Shown here one piece after another: positions 30,201 to 42,200 of a stretch of DNA of 64,000 nucleotides; positions within the stretch are counted from its first letter, which is position 1; every line of letters begins with the position of its first letter. A model generated the notes under the pieces. That model made no database searches. It saw only the letters and a program-made list of their open reading frames with translations, and was not told where the DNA came from. The stretch is from Astropecten irregularis. Taxonomy: Eukaryota; Echinodermata; Asteroidea; Paxillosida; Astropectinidae. Made by a program: the position numbers and the translations under genes. The stretch is taken from the NCBI GenBank assembly GCA_963971285.1, contig OZ020265.1:5620270-5684269 (forward strand), written 5' to 3'.

Positions 30201-33200
30201 GGAAATCAGGGCCTACCGACCATTTGATCATAGCTCGATCTTTTTCAAAAGCAAAATGGGAAATGTAATATTAACATGCCAGAGAAGATGTAAATGAATG
30301 GAAAAGAGCTTCCGAACACAGGGGGGGGGGGGTATGTTCAGTAGGTTGAGAAAAACAATATAATGATCGTTTTCTTTGCATTTGTGATTGTCTTGACAGC
30401 TGATTGTAGCATTAATGGTAACCCTTGTGCAAGTGGAGGATTTTGTACATTAGATCCCACGGCTGCTGCTGGCTTCACCTGTACTTGTACACCTGGATAC
30501 ACAGGGGACACATGCGGCACAGGTGAAAATACATATCAATGATATACAAGAAAAATCAATTGGAAAATGTTTTATAATATTGTAAGGAAATCAGAGCCTA
30601 CCGACCATTTGATCATAGCAGGATCTTTTTCAAAAGCAAAATGGGAAATGTGATATTAACATGCCAGAGAAGACGTTCAAGAATGGAAAAGAGCTCCCGA
30701 ACACAGGGGGAGTGGTTTGTTCAGTGGGTTGAGAAAAATAATATAATGATCGTTTTCTATTTGTGATTGTCTTGACAGCTGATTGTAGCATTAATGGTAA
30801 CCCTTGTGCAAGTGGAGGATTTTGTACATTAGATCCCACGGCTGCTGCGGGCTTCACCTGTACTTGTACACCTGGATACACAGGGGAAACGTGCGGCACA
30901 GGTGAAAATACACATCCATAATATTCAAGAAAAATCATTCTGAAATTGTTTTAAAATATCGTAAGGAAATAAGGGCCTACCGACCATTTGATCATAGCTG
31001 GATCTTTTTCAAAAGCTAAATGGGAAATGTGATATTAACTTGCCAGAGAAGATGTACACGAATGGAAAAGAGCTTCCGAACACAGGGGGGGGGGGTGTTC
31101 AGTAGGTTGAGAAAACAAATATAATGATCGTTTTCTATTTGTGATTGTCTTGACAGCTGATTGTAGCATTAATGGTAACCCTTGTGCAAGTGGAGGATTT
31201 TGTACATTAGATCCCACGGCTGCTGATGGCTTCACCTGTACTTGTACACCTGGATACACAGGGGACACATGCGGCACAGGTGAAAATACACATCCATAAT
31301 ATTCAAGAAAAATCATTCTGAAATTGTTTTAAAATATCGTAAGGAAATCAGGGCCTACCGACCATTTGATCATAGCAGGATCTTTTTCAAAAGCTAAATG
31401 GGAAATGTGATATTAACTTGCCAAAGAAGATGTACAAGAATGGAAAAGAGCTCCCGAACACAGGGGGGAGGGGTTTGTTCAGTAGGTTTAGAAAAAAAAT
31501 ATAATGATCGTTTTCTTTGTATTTGTGATTGTCTTGACAGCTGATTGTAGCATTAATGGTAACCCTTGTGCAAGTGGAGGATTTTGTACATTAGATCCCA
31601 CGGCTGCTGCGGGCTTCACCTGTACTTGTACACCTGGATACACAGGGGACACATGCGGCACAGGTGAAAATACACATCCATAATATACAAAAAAAACTTT
31701 TTGAAAATGTTTTATAATATTGTAAGGAAATCAGGGCCTACCGACCATTTGATAATAGCAGGATCTTTTTTCAAAAGCAAAATGGGAAATGTGATATTAA
31801 CATGCCAGAGAAGATGTACATGAATGGAAAAGAGCTCCCGAACACAGGGGGGGGGGGGGGGGGGGGGTTATGTTCAGTAGGTTGAGAAAAATAATATAAT
31901 GATCGTTTTCTTGGCTTTTTCGCGGAAGCGAAAAGCCTTTATTTTTGTTCTGTTTTTTTTTTCTTCTTCTTCTTCTTCTTCTTCTTCCATTTTGATTTCC
32001 CATAGACTTTGCACAGGGGCGTTCTACCCATCAAATTGGTCAGTTTTAAATAATCGATTTTAACCAAACTTGGTCTGGAGGAAGTCCATATAGAGTAGTT
32101 GTATGCCGAAACTTTTCAACATCATGACGTCATCAGGTGTCATGTGACAAGTGATTTGAATTTAATAATCAAAATCTTTAAAAATCCACAAAAAATCAAC
32201 GGTTTGAGATATTAAGTTGATTCTTTCACCAAAAGTGATTGTTAGGCAGGGTCTTTCTTTGTGACACATTGCTTGACCTCTGTGACCTCTACTTCCGGTT
32301 AAACAGGAAGTAGGTCCTCATTTAAAAGTGGTAAGAGCTAGGATCATGATTCTTTCACCAAAAGTGAATGTTAGGCAATGTCTTTCTTTGTGATACATTG
32401 GTTGACCCCTGTGACCTCTACTTCCGGTCAAACAGGAAGTAGCTCCTCATTTAAAAGTGGTAAGAGCTAGGATCATCATTCTTTCACCAAATATCAATGT
32501 TAGGCAAGATCTTTCTTGGTGACACATTGCTTGACCTTTCTGACCTCTACTTCCGGTCAAACCGGAAGTAGCTCCTCATTAAAAAGTGGTAAGAGCTAGG
32601 ATCATGATTCTTTCACCAAAAGTCCATGTTAAGCAAGGTCTTTCTTTGAGACACATAGCTTGACCTCTGTGACCTCTTCTTCCTGCCAAACAGGAAGTAG
32701 CTCCTCATTAGAAAGTGGTAAGAGCTAGGATAATGATTTTTTTTTCCATTTGTCCCATTGAGGGATCCCTTTCTTTGTATAGCATATTATATATCTATAT
32801 ATCAATTTAAAATACCATATGCGGAAAAGCCTTATGCGCTGTTTCTAACAGCCATAAACTCTAGTTTGTATTTGTGATTGTCTTGACAGCTGATTGTAGC
32901 ATTAATGGTAACCCTTGTGCAAGTGGAGGATTTTGTACATTAGATCCCACGGCTGCTGCTGGCTTCACCTGTACTTGTACACCTGGATACACAGGGGACA
33001 CATGCGGCACAGGTGAAAATACATATTAATGATATACAAGAAAAATCATTTGGAAAATGTTTTATAATATTGTAAGGAAATCAGGGCCTACCGACCATTT
33101 GATCATAGCAGGATCTTTTTCAAAAGCTAAATGGGAAATGTGATATTAACTTGCCAAAGAAGATGTACAAGAATGGAAAAGAGCTCCCGAACACAGGGGG

Positions 33201-36200
33201 AGGGGTTTGTTCAGTAGGTTTAGAAAAAAAATATAATGATCGTTTTCTTTGTATTTGTGATTGTCTTGACAGCTGATTGTAGCATTAATGGTAACCCTTG
33301 TGCAAGTGGAGGATTTTGTACATTAGATCCCACGGCTGCTGCGGGCTTCACCTGTACTTGTACACCTGGATACACAGGGGACACATGCGGCACAGGTGAA
33401 AATACATATCAATGATATACAAGAAAAATCATTTTGAAAATGTTTAATAATATTGTAAGGAAATCAGGGCCTACCGACCATTTGATCATAGAAGGATCTA
33501 TTTCAAAAGCAAAATGGGAAATGTAATATTAACATGCCAGAGAAGATGTACATGAATGGAAAAGAGCTCCCGAACACAGGGGGAGGGTTATGTTCAGTAG
33601 GTTGAGAAAAACAATATAATGATCGTTTTCTATTTGTGATTGTCTTGACAGCTGATTGTAGCAATAATGGTAACCCTTGTGCAAGTGGAGGATTTTGTAC
33701 ATTAGATCCCACGGCTGCTGCTGGCTTCACCTGTACTTGTACACCTGGATACACAGGGGACACATGCGGCACAGGTGAAAATACACATGCATAACATTCA
33801 AGAAAAATCATTCTGAAATTGTTTTAAAATATTGTAAGGAAATCAGGGCCTACCGACCATTTGATCATAGCAGGATCTTTTTCCAAAGGAAAAATGGGAA
33901 ATGTGGTATTAACATGCCAGAGAAGATGTACATGAATGGAAAAGCGCTTCCGAACACAGGGGGAGGGGTATGTTCAGTAGGTTGAGAAAAAATAATATAA
34001 TGTACTGTACCTGTACTTGTACACCGGGATACACATGGGATCAAAAATACGGCCGACCCTGTTTTTTTTCTGACCGTTTCTCATTGTTGTATTCCATGGT
34101 CTTACACTAGCGCGCGTGGAACTTTGGAGTCAAACTGATCGAACATGCAGTGGATTGGACAAGCCCTATATTACACAGTAAAAAAAAACATCCCGACCTA
34201 CCTACCCTATTTTTGGGGGACTGTTAACCAACATAACAATTGTTTAGGCCTAATCCGTGATATGGCCATGCCATACACATCAATGGAAAAGAATTTCCAA
34301 AAATGTGGGTAGAGTGCTGAGTGAGTGAAAGATATAATGGTCGTTTTGTTTGTATATTCATTTCCTAACGAAACCTAAGCAACACGCACCCGCTACAGCT
34401 ACTATGGCCTCGAATTTTGGCTTTGTAACACCATATCTTTAAAACGGCCCATGTAATAAATTTGCTTCTTTCAGCATAAAGAAGGCCCATTATTCTTCTT
34501 CAGATTGGTATCTTAATATAATCTTGTTGTGAAAAAAACCCCGTAATTTTCATTGTATTTTTATGTTCCGATTCTCTTGACAGCTGATGTTTGTACTCCC
34601 AACCCTTGTTTGAACGGAGGAAAATGTACAAAAGAAGGCATGCTGTACACATGTTTTAATTGTGATGACGGATACACAGGGACCAACTGTGAAACAGGTG
34701 ACTGCACATGAAAAGCTTACGACCCTAATAAAATCCGGTTATGAGGTTTCGCTCATAAGGGATTACATTTTCATTATTCCTCACTTGGTCACATTTATTT
34801 ATGTTTTTTTTTTTTTTTTTTTTTTTCATTTATTTATTTATTAGATAAACAACATAAGACACCTGTCAATTACAGGTATCATGAGGAAAAATTGTAGATG
34901 CACTACACATCGCAAAATTTACAAAATGCAGCCCTTATAGCCCCTTTCACACCGTGCCTCCGTAGAGTTGTAAATGTTCGTAGTGCGACGGCGTATGGTT
35001 GCGTACCCTGGGCAGAGGCACCGCGTACCTACCAGAATAATAAAACTAGAGGTTGTGTCTGTTAAAAACAGAACACATGGCTTTTCCGCATAATGATATA
35101 AAATATTTCTCCAATTAAAACACATCACTTATTTTGTTTGATTGAGACAGATTTTTTAAAAGTGACCGTATCTAAATGTAGAAAACTTGAGTTAAACAAA
35201 TCACTTTTGGAGTTTTGAAGTGTGCCCCTTTCATCTTACGTCAGGTGTCTTGGCCACATAAAGTGGTTTTATAAAACTATGTGTGACTGTGTGCCATATA
35301 CATGTGTAGATGCAAACGGGTAAACACTGCTGTCTGACAACAAAGCACCCCTGGCATGGCCTAACGAATAACAGTCATCCGAGCAGACAGTTTTGAATGG
35401 AGCCCTCTTTTGATTAAAACAAGCAACTATGTACTTTGATTAATCAAAAGAGGGCGCCATTCAAAACCGTTTGCTCGGATTACCGATTCATGCATTACTG
35501 AAAACGGTCTAAGTAGATTGTTGCGCGTGCGTGGTTGTCTTGTCAAAAACAGCATTTACGCTGTAGGCAGCTATGATAAGGAAAAGAAGGAGAACACGGC
35601 ATATATAAAGCAGGCAAACAACCTTTCGCGCGCCTGGCATGAATGGTGTTTCAATCGTATGTTTCATTTTATGACCAATATTTTCACGTACAGAGCTCTG
35701 TACAAGTCATTGGGCTAGCGTGAGAAAGATTTAATAAATCATAAACATTCAAGTGATGACGCCGTCGTGACGTAACTTCATAATAACGATCCGCAACTTC
35801 CATTTCCCCAACCTACCAATTTTCGAGGCGATCGGACGTTTCTACTGTGTGTTATAAAAAATGCAATTTTTATGACGTCATGATGACATCACCGATTTTT
35901 TCTCTATGCAGTGTTCATCTATGGTGTATGCTTAAGAATTATCAAAAAGAAATTCAAAGAAATCTTGTTTTGTTTACTTGATATCGTTAAAAGAACTTTA
36001 ATAACCCAAAATTTCAATAAATCATAAAACAATCAGAGAATGACGTCATGATGACGTCATTGCAATTTTTGGATATAACACTTCCCGACTTAGATACATA
36101 CCAAGTTTCAACTCAATCAAACTTAAGGTTCGTTCATAATTGATGTCTGAAGTTTGCCCCTTTAAGACACTGTCACGTGACACCTGATGACGCCATGATG

Positions 36201-39200
36201 ACGACATTGAAATTTTTCGATATAACACTTCCCGACTTAGATACATACCAAGTTTCAACTAAATCAAACTTAGGGTTCGTTCATAATTGATGTCTGAAGT
36301 TTGCCCCTTTAAGACACTGTCACGTGACACCTGATGACGCCATGATGACGACATTGAAATTTTTCGATATAACACTTCCCGACTTAGATACATACCAAGT
36401 TTCAACTCAATCAAACTTGGGGTTCGTTCATAATTGATGTCTGAAGTTTGCCCCTTTAAGACACTGTCACGTGACACCTGATGACGTGATGATGACGTCA
36501 TTGAAATTTTTCGATATAACACTTCCCAACTTAGATACATACCAAGTTTCAACTCAATCAAACTTAAGGTTCGTTCATAATTGATGTCTGAAGTTTGCCC
36601 CTTTAAGACACTGTCACGTGACACCTGATGACGCCATGATGACGACATTGAAATTTTTCGATATAACACTTCCCGACTTAGATACATACCAAGTTTCAAC
36701 TAAATCAAACTTAGGGTTCGTTCATAATTGATGTCTGAAGTTTGCCCCTTTAAGACACTGTCACGTGACACCTGATGACGCCATGATGACGACATTGAAA
36801 TTTTTCGATATAACACTTCCCGACTTAGATACATACCAAGTTTCAACTCAATCAAACTTGGGGTTCGTTCATAATTGATGTCTGAAGTTTGCCCCTTTAA
36901 GACACTGCCACGTGACACCTGATGACGTGATGATGACGTCATTGAAATTTTTCGATATAACACTTCCCAACTTAGATACATACCAAGTTTCAACTCAATC
37001 AAACTTAGGGTTCGTTCATAATTGATGTCTGAAGTTTGCCCCTTTAAGACACTGTCACGTGACACCTGATGACGTCATAATGACGAAAAGTTTTGGGAGA
37101 CAACTACCCTATATGGACTTCCTACCTACCAAGTTTGGTTAAGATCAGCCGTTTAAAAGTGACCAAAGTGGCGTGTAGAATGCCCCTGTACAAAGTCTAT
37201 ACGAAATCTGCAGGAAGAAGAGGAAGAAAAAAAGAAAAAAAAAACAGAACAAAAATAAAGGGTTTTCGCTTGCGCGGAAAACCCAATAAGCGTACAGGCG
37301 CGTATAATTGCGTATAACACACGTAGGGTAGCGTACCAGTGCGTAGGCATGGCATACAATAGCGTAATGTTGCGTAGACTTGCGTAAAACTGCGTATGTC
37401 CGGTGTCCAGTGTTTAACATGTTTATTTTGTTGCGTACATCTCACGTACTCCTTCTGCGTACTCGGCGTATTGTTACGTAAGCCAGCGTAGACTAGCGTA
37501 GAAAAAGAGTAGGGCAGCGTAGTCACTACGCAACGCTACGCAACTGTACGTAAGGCCCGGTGTGAATGGGGCTTATTCGACAATCCATTCCAATATATTT
37601 ATTGCTATTTGCATTAAAAAACACAATATAAATTATCTTGGCTCTCGTGCTTAAAAAAAAATATATAATAAGTTTTAAAACCTAATCATTATTTTGACAC
37701 AGAGTAGTAAATAAATGTATATATAGCTGTACAAGAAAATGCAATATTTCAAAACCTAAAAAAATAACAGATTACAATATATAAGTTACCAGATAATTCA
37801 AAATAACATTCACCATATACACTACAAATATTTTCTATAAAAAGATCCCTATGTACTTATATATCACAATACAAACAACATTTTAAGGCAGGTTATAATA
37901 CATGTATGCCATTTAACAGGATATTTACAATTGTTATATGGCCGACCACTTAAAATCCCCCATTTAATTCCCTTACCCCCAGTTGAATAAAAATTTCTCC
38001 TACCTAAACCTTTCTGTTTTGCATTGAATGGCCCTGTATCGCTTCCCTGACAGTAGTAACTAAAAAAACAACAGAATACAAGCAACCATATAAACGAAAA
38101 ATAATACGGTACGAATGAAGTAGGCTCTACTTGATTATGGATAGGTAAAGTCTGTGCTAGGAAATAATATTTCTCTAAATATGTTTACGAACAAAGTACA
38201 GTGTCCGTGTGCCAAACACATTGCATATTTCTTAAAGTCGTTATTATGTTGATGAAAACCTCGAAACAAATCCTTGTTCGGTTGCCAACCAGTTGTATGC
38301 GAACAAAAGAGCGAATCATACATGCCATCGGAAGCAGTTAAAGTGATGACTGTGTGCTATTTTGACGCACTTAATGAATCACAATATATTGAACAAGTAC
38401 GGCCTATTCGTGTATAATAATATAACTGTGAAGCATGTTTTTATTAGCACCAGCGTAGACGGTTACAAATACAGAGTTGGGAATTCTTCGCAGATACCCA
38501 ATGATTTTTTTTTTCAATGATATGCCGGTTATAAAGAAAACGTGTCCATACCCCTTTCAATAAACATTGCTGATTGACTAATGTGCCCGCATAAATCGTT
38601 AATTTGGTCGGTTTCACTTGCATAATTCACAACCCAGCTTCCTACACAAGCCTTACATCTCCCTTGTGTCATCTCAGTATTGTATTAAGCCTGGCATTCA
38701 CAAATTGCATTGACGGCAAACATTGCGGTTTATCCATTGCCACATTGCAGGCTGTACAATGTTTGGTATAAACCATTACCCAACTGAAAAAAAAAATTAA
38801 ACAGGGTGCACCCAAGTAAATAGTGCCAAAATCCGTCCGTCGAGCTCATTAATAAAAGTTAAGCACTCAATATATTTTAAATAAGAGAGTTGTGAGAGCT
38901 ATGAAAATGAAGGATTGAAGAAATATGGCACTGGACCTCCTGCCTGGACTCTGGGCTTCCATTGGTGACCATTTTGGATGCAATTGGGTGAGAAAGTGGG
39001 TCTATTTCAGCCGCTTTGCAGAGAGATGTTTTTTTTTTTAATTGCTTCTTTGACTGGAGTGATCCATACCTTGTTTTAGGGGTGGTCAGCTGAGAATGAG
39101 TATATCTCAAAAGTTCACTGGTCAACCTACCATAAAATGAAAAGAAAATGAGAGGTTACATGTTCATTTTTCTGCCCAACTTGAACAGCTGTGAGAGTTC

Positions 39201-42200
39201 TGTATACACCCCTGTTTTTTGAAGTTTGAGGATTTACCAATGCTGTCTATGGGAGTTTATTTACTTGGGTGCAACCTACATGATCCCGTCTTCTGCCCCT
39301 ATAAACCTAACATTTTTTCGATGAAAACAACATTAATATGCTGTAATAAAACACAGCAAGTGCATTTCCATAGAGGATAAGGTCACAGCTAGCTAGCTGG
39401 CTCGGTACGCGGTACGCGGTACGCGGTACGTATGGTACGCGGAGGTTGGTGTTACAGTACGGCCGCCGGCCGGGTGCCCCTGATCGCTCACCGGGAACTG
39501 CTTCATAGCCTTGGTCAAGGCTATAATTTGCCTTGTCTGTGTGTATGTTCAATCGGAAAAAAAAATAAAATAATAATAACTACGAGGGTAATGATTTATA
39601 ACAAATTAAGAAACCTGACTGAAGCAAAAAAAAAATTAACTAACCTTTGGAATGTCATTGAGGCATCACACTCATTAAAGTTGTGTTATTTCTCAAAATT
39701 ATTTTCATATTCATAAGATTAATATAATGAATTATGACCTTGTTTTTACAGCATGTTCATTGTCAACTTCCAGCTGTGCCAATTCTCAGGTATTTGATGC
39801 TGCGGCTTGTGAGTGTGTTTGCCCAATGACTCATTCTGGGCCCGATTGCTCGGGTAAATATTAAAAAATATTATATCTTTGGGATTAAAACTCCCGTTGT
39901 TGTATTTTCTTGTGTTTTAACAAAACTTAGGCGTACATGGTTTCTGATACGCAAAATGCACATTATCCGTCCACGGATGAATATTGGGCTTGTGGTCAGT
40001 ATTAATTCATACAATTTAATCGTAATTTATGAAAAAAATCCGTACTTTCGAATCATTTTGTATTCAGGAAATAACCCCTGTTTATCAACCAGCGGCCTCT
40101 GCTCTGATACAGAAGACTGTCAACCAGCCACAAATACTGCAGGATATACATGTGAATGTCGTGCCAGAGATGGGTTGTTTAGAAATGGAGACGGCTCTTG
40201 CACATGTAAATATTATTGTGTATTCCACGAAGTCTTACATTACTCAAAAACGTTACATTTATGTTCTTCCAACTATGATCTTTTTAATTCAAACCTCATG
40301 TTTTCCTTTTTTACCTCCCAATTTAGCTCGTCCATCTGTTACGTTAACGATAACAATGCCTTCCTTGCGTTTCTATGTGGCGTACAGCAATCCTACCACC
40401 GAAGCGTTTAAACAATTGACTGCTATAATGGAAAATTTGGTAATATTTTACGGAATTATTATGCAATATATTAATCCAAGTTTAAACAATAATGTTATTG
40501 TTCAGCACTCTTTTGATTATTATCTAGATGGTGTCCCTTTTTTTCTTAACAAAAGGAAAGCTTGTCATTAACGGCGATATATATATTTGATCACTATGCT
40601 TGTGACGGTATCATTCCAATCTTTTATTTTTGTATTGCATATTGTTCCTATAATTTTAACATAGAATCAAATCTAGTCTCATCTAATCATAACATATAAT
40701 TTCGATGCACATTTTCTCATCTCTGCAGATAAGCAATAAACTTAACTTACTTAGCAATGTTTTGGCTGTAAAAATCAACGGATTTTCAAGGGGAAGTGTT
40801 GTTGCAACATTTGCAGCAGCATACGCTGATAGTCAGGATCCAATCCAATTCCATCCAATTCATCTTTACGGCAAGCTTTCAGTACCTTGAATGTGGGTGG
40901 TATTGCTATACCTGTTCAGTCCGTCATAGTTGGAGGTAAGGAATTTGCATGGGTTATGTTAATCTTCAATATCTAATTGAAACTGGTTGGTAGCCGTGTC
41001 AGTCTATCAAAATAATTCAGAAAATTAGGGTAGCACTTAAAGACTAACTATGAGAACAACTACATAAGCTTTCGTAGTAACAACTACTTCATCAGATGTA
41101 ATGAAGTGGAGCATCATCAATATGGGTATCTCATCTGGTATAATGCAATGAAGCATGTCCAAACAAAAGGGGGCACGATGAGTCATAACTGGGAGTATTT
41201 GTGGGACATGAAACCACGGTCCAACGGTCCCTATTGGCAACTGATCAATGGCCACAAGTTTGACATTCGACACCAGGATGTGGAGAAGCCTGTGTCCCAA
41301 CACTTCAATCTCCCTGGCCATTCCATCGCTGACCTGGGAGTGGCTGTGCTCAAACAAAAGAACTTCAAAACCAGGATGGACAGAGAAGCAGAGGAACAAA
41401 AAATAATCCACAGACTGGACTGCATTGACTCTGGACTCAATAGGGACCGTGGTTTCATGTCCCACTACTACTCCCAGTTATGACTCATCATGCCCCATTT
41501 TGATTGGACATGCTTCATTGCATTATACCAGTTTATATACTCATGTTGATGATGCTCCACTTCATTACATCTGATGAAGTAGTTGTTACTACAAAGGCTT
41601 ATGTAGTTTTTCTCATAGTTAGTCTTTGAGTGCTACCCTAATTTTCTTTATTAATTGAAAAGAACCAAACATAGCTGGAACATCAGTCAAAGAAAATATA
41701 CTTTATAAGGCCTTATTTTTGGGGTCTTTTGTTGATTTTCAGTAGGCCTACTGATCGACGAGTTGTACTACTGTATTTGTCTTCCCAGTTTGATAAACAA
41801 CCAATGCCCACCAATGTGCCAAACAACATGCGATTTCCGCAAATAATGACAGCCAGTGATTAATTTGTTTATCAAATCGGAATGACTATATTAACATCAA
41901 AGTGTTACTTTTGCATTTCTCTTGCAGGAATTCATGGTATATCCACTGAAATACCAAGAACAGAAGGTAATAGAGTCTACAATTTCAATTGGTAACCTAG
42001 CATTTCAAATTTTTTAGTATGGAAGGGATAGACATCTATAAACCTTTATAATCATGGTTTTCATTCACATTTTTTGTTGCAGAATCTTCAAGCATATCTA
42101 GCCAAACGCCAAGTGCAGAAGGTAAAATTGTCTTTAATATGCACGTTCTCACACACCAAAAAGCGCGACTATTTGGGTCGCACTCCAAATCGCGACCCAA

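Larger units (their letters stand above)
1..33774 (+). repeat. Tandem array of 86 EGF-module exons with their introns (unit about 380-390 bp)
   Basis: Each unit has a 123-nt exon after a ttgacag acceptor and before a gtgaaaat donor, encoding six cysteines in EGF spacing (DC, PC, FC, TC, TC, TC) and ending GYTGDTCGT or GYTGETCGT. Exon starts: 252,631,1011,1394,1773,2152,2563,2943,3332,3719,4105,4484,4867,5249,5634,6013,6398,6776,7163,7543,7927,8305,8689,9072,9453,9838,10217,10598,10975,11358,11737,12115,12496,12880,13259,13642,14028,14407,14783,15163,15547,15930,16310,16688,17072,17455,17833,18215,18594,18974,19352,19737,20116,20496,20873,21261,21640,22019,22404,22788,23166,23550,23929,24309,24688,25072,25451,25830,26207,26591,26974,27352,27734,28113,28494,28880,29259,29638,30015,30400,30779,31157,31541,32890,33273,33652. 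Only about ten exon positions vary. Amino-acid changes seen: Ala to Pro (exons 19, 41), Phe to Leu (20, 42), Thr to Lys (13), Pro to Leu (14), Ala to Asp (36, 58, 68, 82), Pro to His (78), Ile to Asn (86), and Asp/Glu alternation. The window opens inside an intron of the same array, so it continues to the left. Confidence 0.95.
35046..37284 (-). mobile_element. Hairpin-ended DNA element, copy 2 (opposite orientation to copy 1)
   Basis: It begins CTAGAGGTTGTGTCTGTTAA with a CTGTT/AACAG hairpin and GGCTTTTCCGC, and ends with a purine tract and the hairpin GGGTTTTCGCTTGCGCGGAAAACCC. AA dinucleotides flank both ends (35044-35045, 37285-37286). This is the reverse complement of the layout of copy 1. 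It carries seven 147-bp tandem repeats and a 44-bp-arm inverted repeat. It lies inside the GCGTA MITE and is therefore younger than it. Confidence 0.75.
34937..37575 (+). mobile_element. MITE with GCCCC-TTCACACCG inverted termini and GCGTA-rich interior
   Basis: The left end reads AGCCCCTTTCACACCG (34939-34954); the right end reads CGGTGTGAATGGGGCTTA (37558-37575), its near-perfect reverse complement. TTA/TAA at the edges suggests a PIF/Harbinger-like target preference (inference). The right interior (37285-37560) contains about fifteen GCGTA pentamers; the left interior has related cgta/gcgta words. The element was split by insertion of hairpin element copy 2. Confidence 0.6.

Noticed and set aside
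1-33774. CRISPR-like or satellite interpretation of the array
   Set aside because: Units are 380-390 bp with coding exons and splice sites; there are no short repeats with unique spacers.
190-33811. About 85 antisense open frames of 60-120 codons repeated through the array
   Set aside because: They are the reverse complement of the EGF exons plus intron. Exon length divisible by three keeps them open. The six-cysteine EGF code and splice signals are on the + strand.
36046-37065. Long repetitive minus-strand frame (MKLGMYLSREVLYRKIS repeats)
   Set aside because: It arises from a 147-bp tandem repeat inside a non-autonomous transposon; 147 is a multiple of three. No protein features.
39956-40571. 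Two overlapping + frames of 151 and 180 codons
   Set aside because: They cross the EGF exon (40068-40205) and first SEA exon (40327-40439) out of phase or through introns; the spliced exon model with matching phases explains the region.
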